This document shows, in pieces, positions 6,683 to 13,782 of a stretch of DNA of 14,832 nucleotides (positions are counted from its first letter, which is position 1; each line of letters opens with the position of its first letter). Under the pieces are notes generated by a model that worked only from the letters and a program-made list of their open reading frames with translations, was not told the origin of the DNA and did not search any database. Source of the DNA: Planctomycetota bacterium (lineage in GTDB: Bacteria > Planctomycetota > PUPC01). The stretch lies in NCBI GenBank assembly GCA_003559755.1, contig PWKM01000109.1, positions 1 to 14,832 on the forward strand, written 5' to 3'. A program made the translations under genes and the position numbers.

Positions 6683-9088
6683 TCACCTGTCCACGCGTTG
6701 GACGGTCGTCCGGCCCTCCGGGAGGGTGTCGATCTCGAGAACTCCCTCCGGAGAGGCGGTCAGCTCGCGAGCTCCCACCCGGTACAGCCCGTCGGGGACC
6801 GCATCGACCAGGATGCAGCGGCTGCCCCCGGCGCCTTGGATGTCGAACCGTTCGGCCGGCTCGGCCTCGTGTGCAAACACGACGACTGTATCGCCAACAC
6901 GGACTGCGTGTACACCATCCCCGGCGGACACCAGTTCGACCTTCGGCAGTTGGTCCCGTTGTCCGGTCAGCCGGGGGACGAGTACATTCAGGAACCGGTT
7001 CTCGTCCCTCGGCTCGGTGGGTTCGGTCTCGGTTCTCCAGAAGCCGACGTGGGTGATGGTCCGCATTGCCTGCGGCCGGTACCGCTGGTCCGGGATCAGG
7101 TTGTCGCCGGTGAAGCCGTTCGACTGGTCACCGTCGGTCTCGACATAGCACTGGTAATCGGGCCCGCCGATCTTGAGGGCTCGGCCCTGAGCGGGCAGCA
7201 GGGCGTGGTGGACCAGTTCTCCCCGGTCGTGGTGCGAGACCAGCACCCGTTCGCCAGCTTCGAGAATCCCGTTGTCGAAACTCTCGCCGGCCAGCAGTCT
7301 CTCGGTGGGCGTCTCGGGCTTGGACAGATGATGCAGCAGGAATTTGGGCAGGTAGGACGGATCGGTGGTGTGTACCCGGTCGTACACGACGAAGGCCTTC
7401 TCGCGTCTCAGGTATATGAACTGGCGGGTGACCAGCGAGACCTTGGCCTCCGCGCCGGGCTCGGACCACCGGGTTGAATTGTACGCCGAGGTGATGTCGG
7501 CCGCGATGTAATCGTACGCAGCGGGCCGGCTCTCCCAGGCGGTGACGGAGGCCCGCCCGAGGTGCGGTCCCGCGTGTTTCTGGTCGAGGTAATGCTGGAA
7601 GTTGTAGCAGGTAAAACCGGTGGGGCTGATCACCCGCTGTCCGCCCGACACGGCGCTCCAGATCCGCTCGCCCTCGTATGTCCTGCTGCGGAGGAAGGCC
7701 GAGCTCTCGCCCGGCTGGAGCACGAGCAGCGAGTTCGCGGCGACGGTCTGGACGGCGTAGCCCAGCCGGTGGTCACTCCAGTATCCGACGCTGTAGATGC
7801 CGGTCCTGGGAGCGAGCACACCGCCCTTCTGGATGCTGAAGTGCCCGACGTCATAGTGGTCGTGATGGGCGAGCATGTCGCTGGCCTTGAACGAGGCGTA
7901 CAGTTCATCGGGGTCGCCCCATTCGCCCCGCAGGAACGCGGTGGCCATCGAGTCCCGACCGAAGAGCATGGCCTGCGGCAGGTTCTCCCGCATCCACCGT
8001 TCCGGCTGCTTCGGGTCGTAGTCCTCCTGGGGGCGGACCGCCGGATCGTATGTGAGAACGATGTGCCAGTAGTATGGCCGCCGTCCGTATGGCCTTGGGG
8101 ACCGGTTTCGGAAGAAGTCGCCGCCCGCCATCACCGCCGGGTCGCGCGACAGGCGTGCGAAATAATCGACGGTGACGGTCCACCACCCGGTGTGCCCGAG
8201 CCGGAGCGAACCGGCCGAATCGCCGTATGGCTCGAATACCCCGTTCGGTGCGTACTGATAGATCGACCACAGGCCGACCTTGCGCATCACCTCGCGGATG
8301 TCGATGCCGTCGATCTCGTCTATGCCAAGTGCGGTCATCACCGCGTCTGCGGCGATGGCGTACGGCCCCGCCCGGTTGTAAATCCAGTAGCTGGGCCCCT
8401 CGGGCCAGCCCTCGGTGTATTCGAGTGCCCGGAGCGAATCGATATAGTGTGCGGTCACCCGCTGCAGGGTCTCCTGGTCGAGGTGTTCGGCGATGCCCAG
8501 GGCGGTGATCATCGCCACGTTCGCCGTCTGATTCCGGCCGTGCCACACGGCATGGGAGGTCGCGTCAAGCTCGGCCAGTTCGGCGTGCAGCCGGGCGATG
8601 ATCCCCGCGACGGTCCTCTCTTTCTGCGCGTCGGTAAAACCGGGATAGTGGTAGAGCCAGTCGTAGGCGAGTGCATGCGACCACGAGCGCCGCCGCCCCG
8701 GCTGTCGGACCATCCTGTTGATCGCGGCCTCGGCGTACCGCTCGTCCCCGTTCACAACCCACACGGCGGCGAGCATCGCCGGGTGCTGCCAGCCGCTGCC
8801 CAGCTCGATATTCAACGCCTCCTGGAAAATCGACTGAAAGGTCTCGTCCGTCCGGTACAGTTCGCGCACTTCCTCGAACGTCCGCCCCCAGCCCTCGTGT
8901 CCCTCCGGGCGAAATACCAGGCGCGGGTGCTCGGGAGCCACATTGACCTCCATATCCGTGGTGGGCGGGTGCTCGGTTGTGAGCTCCCCGCGACGAGCCG
9001 GCCGGCGCTCGGCGGCGTTCGACACAGCGACGGGTACAGACATTAATACGACCAAGACAGACAGCTTCAGAAACCGACCGCAATGCAT
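6683..9088 (-). CDS. Exported heparinase II/III-family polysaccharide lyase
   Basis: This is probably a secreted or periplasmic lyase of 801 residues that cleaves uronic-acid-containing polysaccharide by beta-elimination. Residues 1-26 form a signal peptide (hydrophobic core about 9-22, likely cut after the SNAA region). Residues about 50-390 fit the alpha/alpha toroid seen in heparinase II-like lyases, including HPRLVFR near 54 and the AWHG-like segment VWHGRN (181-186). The beta-sandwich half opens with HHDHYDVGHF (408-417), the characteristic histidine motif of the family. Candidate active-site residues are His183, Asn186, Glu230, Tyr234 and His409 or His411; these are read by eye without alignment. 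Pedobacter heparinase II is close in size (about 770 residues), but heparin itself is not implied; alginate, chondroitin-like or other uronates are possible. The ATG has GGAGG seven bases upstream and a good promoter. It heads the minus-strand arm, whose next two genes encode redox enzymes. Confidence 0.9.
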   Translation of the reverse strand: MHCGRFLKLSVLVVLMSVPVAVSNAAERRPARRGELTTEHPPTTDMEVNVAPEHPRLVFRPEGHEGWGRTFEEVRELYRTDETFQSIFQEALNIELGSGWQHPAMLAAVWVVNGDERYAEAAINRMVRQPGRRRSWSHALAYDWLYHYPGFTDAQKERTVAGIIARLHAELAELDATSHAVWHGRNQTANVAMITALGIAEHLDQETLQRVTAHYIDSLRALEYTEGWPEGPSYWIYNRAGPYAIAADAVMTALGIDEIDGIDIREVMRKVGLWSIYQYAPNGVFEPYGDSAGSLRLGHTGWWTVTVDYFARLSRDPAVMAGGDFFRNRSPRPYGRRPYYWHIVLTYDPAVRPQEDYDPKQPERWMRENLPQAMLFGRDSMATAFLRGEWGDPDELYASFKASDMLAHHDHYDVGHFSIQKGGVLAPRTGIYSVGYWSDHRLGYAVQTVAANSLLVLQPGESSAFLRSRTYEGERIWSAVSGGQRVISPTGFTCYNFQHYLDQKHAGPHLGRASVTAWESRPAAYDYIAADITSAYNSTRWSEPGAEAKVSLVTRQFIYLRREKAFVVYDRVHTTDPSYLPKFLLHHLSKPETPTERLLAGESFDNGILEAGERVLVSHHDRGELVHHALLPAQGRALKIGGPDYQCYVETDGDQSNGFTGDNLIPDQRYRPQAMRTITHVGFWRTETEPTEPRDENRFLNVLVPRLTGQRDQLPKVELVSAGDGVHAVRVGDTVVVFAHEAEPAERFDIQGAGGSRCILVDAVPDGLYRVGARELTASPEGVLEIDTLPEGRTTVQRVDR

Positions 9089-9125
9089 TGTTGAACCTCC
9101 AGGTGATAATCATGCCGGGCAGGCG

Positions 9126-9154
9126 AGTGTAGCCGACATCGCCCTCTCTGACAA
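9126..9154 (-). promoter_or_regulatory. Sigma70-type promoter for the lyase gene
   Basis: On the minus strand TTGTCA (9154-9149) is followed by 17 bases and TACACT (9131-9126). The -35 matches consensus at 5 of 6 positions and the -10 at 4 of 6. Transcription would start near 9119, leaving a leader of about 30 bases that carries the GGAGG site of the lyase gene. Confidence 0.6.
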
Positions 9155-9211
9155 GCGCACCTGTGACAGGAATCAGGCCGTCGCGGCGTCCGGATCGAGT
9201 CTGAATCGTGC

Positions 9212-9240
9212 TTGTCTTGGTGCATGCATCGACTTATAAT
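9212..9240 (+). promoter_or_regulatory. Sigma70-type promoter for the purine nucleoside phosphorylase operon
   Basis: TTGTCT (9212-9217) and a perfect TATAAT (9235-9240) are separated by exactly 17 bases. The start point would be near 9247, giving a leader of roughly 48 bases with AGAGGG just before the ATG. The spacer holds the palindrome TGCATGCA (9221-9228), and ACAATTGT (9262-9269) lies just downstream; either could bind a regulator, but nothing shows that they do. Confidence 0.7.
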
Positions 9241-9294
9241 GGAACCAGACGGCAGTTATAGACAATTGTACAGTTCTCATCACCAGAGGGTCTA

Positions 9295-10116
9295 ATGGGC
9301 GAGACGAAACAGCGCGTGGACGGGTGTGTGGCTGCCGTTCGAGAGCGGTGGCAGGGCGAGCCAAGGGTCGGCATCATCCTGGGGACGGGCCTGGGCAAAC
9401 TGTCTGAGGAGATCCGGGCCGAGGCCACGATCCCCTATTCCGATATTCCAACCATGCCCCAACCGACGCAGGAGATACACCAGGGGCGGCTGGTGCTGGG
9501 GACCCTCTGCGATGTCCCGGTCGCGGTGATGGACGGCCGGTTCCATTTCTACGAGGGCTTCGATCCTCTCGATGTCACCCTGCCCGTCCGCATCATTCGC
9601 GGGTTGGGCGCCGAGGTGCTAATCGTCTCGAACGTGGCCGGCGGCCTGAACCGCTATTATGAGATCGGAGATGTGGTCGCGATCGAGGACCAGATCAACC
9701 TGATGGGCATCAACCCGCTGATCGGGCCGAATGACGACGAACTCGGCCCCCGGTTCCCCGACATGATCGAGCCCTACGACCACGATCTCATCGATCTGGC
9801 CGAGCAGGCCGCTCTGGCCAACGGCATCCGGCTGCACCGTGGTGTCTACGCCGCGATGACCGGGCCGTCCCTCGAGACCCGGGCCGAGTACCGCCTGCTG
9901 CAGATCGTCGGCGCCGACCTCATCGGGATGTCAACCGTCCCCGAGGTCATCGTAGCCGTGCATGCCGGCCTGCGAACGCTGGGCCTGTCCGTGGTGAGCG
10001 ACCGGTGTCTGCCCGATACGCTCGAGCCGGTGGACATCGAGACCATCATCCGGGCGGGCAAAGAGGCCGAACCGAAGCTGAAGAAAATCGTGATGGGCGT
10101 GATGGAAAAGCTGTAA
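9295..10116 (+). CDS. Purine nucleoside phosphorylase (PNP/MTAP family, trimeric type)
   Basis: This cytoplasmic enzyme should cleave purine nucleosides with phosphate to free base and ribose-1-phosphate (purine salvage). Its 273 residues match the trimeric PNP/MTAP family from end to end. Visible motifs are GTGLG (30-34, phosphate loop), IHQGRL (61-66), GRFHFYEG (81-88, phosphate and ribose site), SNVAGGLN (112-119), GPSLET with the base-binding Glu194 (190-195) and GMSTVPE (211-217). The position of human PNP Asn243, which selects 6-oxopurines, appears to be Asp236 (VVSDR). Human PNP with Asn243 changed to Asp gains adenosine activity and MTAP carries Asp in this region, so a wider or adenosine-leaning specificity is possible. 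The ATG follows AGAGGG by four bases. It is the first gene of the plus-strand arm, divergent from the lyase. Confidence 0.95.
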   Translation: MGETKQRVDGCVAAVRERWQGEPRVGIILGTGLGKLSEEIRAEATIPYSDIPTMPQPTQEIHQGRLVLGTLCDVPVAVMDGRFHFYEGFDPLDVTLPVRIIRGLGAEVLIVSNVAGGLNRYYEIGDVVAIEDQINLMGINPLIGPNDDELGPRFPDMIEPYDHDLIDLAEQAALANGIRLHRGVYAAMTGPSLETRAEYRLLQIVGADLIGMSTVPEVIVAVHAGLRTLGLSVVSDRCLPDTLEPVDIETIIRAGKEAEPKLKKIVMGVMEKL

Positions 10117-10132
10117 CCTGCGGGATACCGCC

Positions 10133-12667
10133 GTGAAGAAGTGGAACGGAAAACACCCGGCAGCGATCACGGCCGCCGTGCTGGCCGTGTCCCTGCTGTT
10201 TCTGACAACGCCCCGGGCGGGTGCGGACGACCCTCCGCCCCCCCCCACCAACCTGCTGCCCAATCCGAACTTCGAGCTCGATGCCGACCGAAACGGCATC
10301 CCTGACGGCTGGCACCATTCCAACCCCCAGTATTGGACAGGCCCGGCCCCGAACAGCGAACGGTGGAATGAACTCCACGATCGATGGGTGGAGACCGGGG
10401 CAGTGCCCGATCCGATCCCTTTCCGCGACCCCGGGACACGCGAGGGCGGCCGGTACGGCTGGGAGGCGACCGGCATCGACGGCGGCCGCTGCATCTCCAT
10501 CGATCAGACCGAAGATCGGATGTGGGGCGAATGGAACGCCGTGGTGCGAGGCATCAAGCCGAATACCGACTACGTTATCCTCGGCCGACGGCGACAGATG
10601 ATGCCGGACCCGACGCAAGGCAACGCATCGATGTGGCTCAAAGTGGCCGTGTTCGGAAGGATGATCCCGATCAGGGGAACCATCCACGAGGACCGCTGGA
10701 TTCCGTTCGCTGTGACCGTCAACTCGGGCGACTTCCAGGGAACCAACCGGATCGGCTTCATCGTCAACCGGGCACCGACGAAGGTGTGGATCGACCGCGT
10801 CGCTATGTTCGAGGGGACGCTCGAAGACATCCCCCGCTTCTACGCCGGGAACCGCGGCGCCAAGGTCGAATATCCGTACAACGAGCCGGCATACGCCTCG
10901 CCGGACGTTCAATCCCCGCTCTTCTTCGACATACTGTGGTCGTTTCCGGGGGGAGACCCCGAGCTGCGGATCGAGATCGATCTGCCGGAGGGCCTGCGTC
11001 TGGCATCCGCCGCCGGAAGCGGACTCGAACTGGCGCTCCCCACGGAAGACGGCGAGCCGGTGACCCAGCCCAAGGCGATACGGCTGGCCGGCCGCAACTA
11101 TGAGCGCTGGACTTTCCGACTCCCCGGGGCCGACGAACAGACCGCAATGTGGTCGGGCGGAGAACGGCCGGTCCGGTTCTGGCTCCGGGCCAACCCCGAC
11201 CTGCCCGATGGCACGTTCAGGGCCTACTACCGTGCCACCTGGAGGGGCGGGATGCAGGCGATTCAACCGCTGGACATCGAGATCCTCCGCATCCCGGAGA
11301 CGGGGCGGCCCAGGGCACTCGATGTCTATCTGGGCGGACTCTCGTCGGGGATGCTCGAGAACCAGGCGGAGACACTGGCCGTCCCCCTGGCGAAGCGCGG
11401 CATACGCGGCCTGATCGCCGACAAGCCGGTAGCGGCCGAAACGGCCGTCGCCATGCAGGGCGCCGGGGTCGCCCCCGCGGCGTGGTACGAGCTGCGGGGT
11501 TCCGACGCGCCCGAGGCCTGCCGTGCCCGCAACGTTGACGGGGATGTGGTCCCCGACGTGGTCTGCCCGTCGTGCCGACCGGAGAACGCCGTCGAGACCA
11601 TCTTCGCCGGCCCGGTCGCCTTGGTCGAGCAGGGCGTCACCACGCTATTTGTTGACCTGCGCAACGGGATGGCCGACCTGTGCTATTGCGAACGCTGCGT
11701 TGCGGAGTTCAAGCGTTTCGTCGAGAGGCGCCAGCCGGACCTTGATTTTGTCTCGCCGCAAACTCTGGCGGCCGAACCGGACGAACATGCGGAGGTCCGT
11801 GAACTGTGGGGGCGTTTCCGGACCGAGCAATTCGCCGACCTGCACTGGACGCTCCGCAGGCAGTTGGACAGGCACCGGCGTGAGGCCGAGCCCGCCCTGC
11901 CCAATGCGTCCACCCCGCTCAAGCTGTACGCCGTCGTCCCCGGCCTCGGCAGGGGGAGCGAAGCGGCCCGACGGGACGCGATGGTCGATTATGCCCGGCT
12001 GGCCAGTGTATTCGACGCCGAGCTGGTCGAGCCGAGGATGTATCTCTCCGACGATGCAAGAACGCCCCGGATGGTCGGTCGCAAAGTGGAACGTCTGGCC
12101 AACGTGCTGCCGGCGGGCGGGAAGGCGGGGGTCGTGATCATGGCCGGCTCGGTCGATGACCCCGCAGCGGTCACTCCGGTTCTCGACCGGCGAGATATCC
12201 GCGACCAGGTCCTCGAGAGCGTGCTCTCCGGCGCACAGGTCGTCGTGATGCCGTCGTTCCAGCACGTGGACGCCCTGGCCCTCAAGCAGTTCACCGAGGC
12301 CATCCGCCTGGTCGCTCCGTTCGACGATCTGCTCTCCGACGGCGGCCCGGTCGGTGTGGTCAGCGTGGGCCGGGGCCGGGGCCAGGTTCGGGCCTGGGGC
12401 AAGCCGGACCGCATGCTCCTGCTGGTGACCGACTATATCACCCGCCCGGTCGCCCAGGTCGAGCTTTCCCTGCGGTTCCCCGAGCCGGAGGAGGAAGGCA
12501 ACCCACCGGCCGAGATGGTCCTGGTGGACCTGGCCGCAGGCGAGGTCGTCGGGGACGCGATTACCGCCGAGACCGAGTCCGTGACCGCCCCGCTGGGCGG
12601 CAGTCGAGCGCGATTGTTCTACCTCGGCCCGCGGGCAAACCTGCCCGAACCCGTGGAAGGCCGCTGA
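10133..12667 (+). CDS. Large exported glycosidase-like protein with Cys clusters
   Basis: I do not recognise a named family for this 844-residue protein; it is probably an extracytoplasmic carbohydrate-active or carbohydrate-binding protein. Residues 1-31 are a signal peptide (lysines, hydrophobic stretch 10-25, cut near AGA), followed by a proline run. Residues about 39-235 begin with NLLPNPNFELD and DGW, typical of jelly-roll carbohydrate-binding domains. About 240-385 look like a further beta-sandwich. From about 393 (ALDVYLGG) an alternating strand/helix pattern suggests a TIM barrel. It contains CPSC (near 477-480) and CYCERC (near 517-522), like the Cys pairs found in GH42-like and other putative glycosidases. 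About 760-844 looks like a closing beta domain. No catalytic acid pair could be fixed. The start is GTG with only a weak ribosome site, 16 bases after the phosphorylase stop, so translational coupling is likely. Confidence 0.82.
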   Translation: MKKWNGKHPAAITAAVLAVSLLFLTTPRAGADDPPPPPTNLLPNPNFELDADRNGIPDGWHHSNPQYWTGPAPNSERWNELHDRWVETGAVPDPIPFRDPGTREGGRYGWEATGIDGGRCISIDQTEDRMWGEWNAVVRGIKPNTDYVILGRRRQMMPDPTQGNASMWLKVAVFGRMIPIRGTIHEDRWIPFAVTVNSGDFQGTNRIGFIVNRAPTKVWIDRVAMFEGTLEDIPRFYAGNRGAKVEYPYNEPAYASPDVQSPLFFDILWSFPGGDPELRIEIDLPEGLRLASAAGSGLELALPTEDGEPVTQPKAIRLAGRNYERWTFRLPGADEQTAMWSGGERPVRFWLRANPDLPDGTFRAYYRATWRGGMQAIQPLDIEILRIPETGRPRALDVYLGGLSSGMLENQAETLAVPLAKRGIRGLIADKPVAAETAVAMQGAGVAPAAWYELRGSDAPEACRARNVDGDVVPDVVCPSCRPENAVETIFAGPVALVEQGVTTLFVDLRNGMADLCYCERCVAEFKRFVERRQPDLDFVSPQTLAAEPDEHAEVRELWGRFRTEQFADLHWTLRRQLDRHRREAEPALPNASTPLKLYAVVPGLGRGSEAARRDAMVDYARLASVFDAELVEPRMYLSDDARTPRMVGRKVERLANVLPAGGKAGVVIMAGSVDDPAAVTPVLDRRDIRDQVLESVLSGAQVVVMPSFQHVDALALKQFTEAIRLVAPFDDLLSDGGPVGVVSVGRGRGQVRAWGKPDRMLLLVTDYITRPVAQVELSLRFPEPEEEGNPPAEMVLVDLAAGEVVGDAITAETESVTAPLGGSRARLFYLGPRANLPEPVEGR

Positions 12668-12679
12668 CCGGCGGGCGGC

Positions 12680-12708
12680 TTGACTCCGCCGCTGTCTTCT
12701 GGTATCTC
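12680..12708 (+). promoter_or_regulatory. Promoter candidate for the EamA transporter
   Basis: TTGACT (12680-12685) is followed by 17 bases and TATCTC (12703-12708). The -35 element is near consensus; the -10 is weaker (3 of 6). It lies just after the preceding stop codon and would give a leader of about 50 bases before the transporter. Confidence 0.45.
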
Positions 12709-12766
12709 TCTCCTCGCGCATGACTCACGAATTCCCCTTGCGATCCGTTGTCGATAAAGGAGCCGG

Positions 12767-13648
12767 ATGCGGCATTATTTAGCGATCGTCGTCACCATCA
12801 TCCTGTGGAGCACGGTCGAGGTCGTAGCGAAGTTCATCACCCACGTCGACCCGAACCTTCTCGCGTTCCTCCGGTTCTTCCCCACCGGGATCATCCTTCT
12901 TGCCATCGGGCGGAGACAGTTCCGCCGGCTCTCGCTCCCCGACCTGGTGGGGCTGACGGTGCTCGGGCTGATCGGCGTCACGTTCACCTTCGCCGCCTTC
13001 CACCAGGGACTCGTGCTCGAACACCTGCAGGCGTCGACCGCGGCGACGATCTTCAGCGTCAACCCGGTGTTCACGTCGCTGGCCGCCGTGTTCCTGTTGA
13101 GCGAACCGCTTACCGGGCGGCGGTTGATCGGGGTGCTGCTCGGCATTGCGGGCATCTACGTGGTCGGATTCGGGTTCGGCCCGATCCCGTTCGACACGGC
13201 AAGAGGACCGCTGCTGATGGGTGCCGCCCAGGTCACCTTCGGCATCTACGTCGCCGGGGGCAAGAAATACGTCGCCCGATACGGTCCCTTCTTTGTCAAC
13301 GGTCTGGCATTCGTCATCGGCTCGGTCTTCTTCCTGCCGATGATCGGCGACTGGTCCGGTGCCGTGGCATCGGCCGGCACGATCGCCTGGATCGGGTACC
13401 TGGCCCTGCTGACCACCGGCGCCGGCTATGTCCTGTACCTGTACGGTCTGAACAAGGTCCCGACGGCGGCTGGCACGTCGATCTTCTATCTGAAGCCAGT
13501 GATCGCCTCGATACTCGCCGTGTTCGCCCTGGGCGATGTGCTGGGCGTCAACTTCTTCATCGGGCTGGCCATCATCTTCTTCTCGCTCACACTCACTCTC
13601 CAGCGCAGCCGCCCGAGACCGGAGAGCCAGCCGGTCGCCGCCGAATAG
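12767..13648 (+). CDS. EamA/DMT-superfamily transporter
   Basis: This inner-membrane protein of 293 residues has about ten hydrophobic segments arranged as two EamA repeats of five, the usual length and layout of the drug/metabolite transporter superfamily. The first repeat covers about residues 5-133 and shows the family signature ASTAATIFSVNPVFTSL followed by SEPLTGRRLIG. The second runs from about 145 to 280, with the matching AAGTSIFYLKPVIASI segment. Members export or import small metabolites such as amino acids, sugars or nucleosides; the substrate here cannot be read from sequence. The ATG follows AAAGGAG by four bases. The short tail after residue 280 is basic, then ends with EPXX-like polar residues and should be cytoplasmic. 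It is about 100 bases after the glycosidase-like gene and has its own promoter candidate, so it need not belong to that operon. Confidence 0.93.
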   Translation: MRHYLAIVVTIILWSTVEVVAKFITHVDPNLLAFLRFFPTGIILLAIGRRQFRRLSLPDLVGLTVLGLIGVTFTFAAFHQGLVLEHLQASTAATIFSVNPVFTSLAAVFLLSEPLTGRRLIGVLLGIAGIYVVGFGFGPIPFDTARGPLLMGAAQVTFGIYVAGGKKYVARYGPFFVNGLAFVIGSVFFLPMIGDWSGAVASAGTIAWIGYLALLTTGAGYVLYLYGLNKVPTAAGTSIFYLKPVIASILAVFALGDVLGVNFFIGLAIIFFSLTLTLQRSRPRPESQPVAAE

Positions 13649-13782
13649 CATCCTCGACCCAACGGGCTGGCGTGCCGACGCCGCCTCTGGTACGATACGG
13701 ACGTTGGCCGACGATGATAGAGGGCGGGCGAAATCTCAATTTGACCCGACATCCTTATCCTGACAACCATACCGAGACTGCT

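Noticed and set aside
12674..12690. Dyad GGCGG/CCGCC after the glycosidase-like gene as a terminator
   Set aside because: The stem is short, no T run follows, and it overlaps the -35 of the transporter promoter candidate.
11645..12721. 358-codon minus-strand frame opposite the glycosidase-like gene
   Set aside because: The composition is typical of an antisense shadow, and it overlaps the coding strand of a gene with a clear signal peptide and domains.
13669..13682. Small hairpin GGCGT-GCCG-ACGCC after the transporter gene
   Set aside because: The stem is only five bases and no T run follows, so it is not a convincing terminator.
13741..13769. TTGACC as a -35 element for the maturase
   Set aside because: No acceptable -10 lies 16-18 bases downstream, and the element is too close to the GTG start; the maturase promoter remains unidentified.
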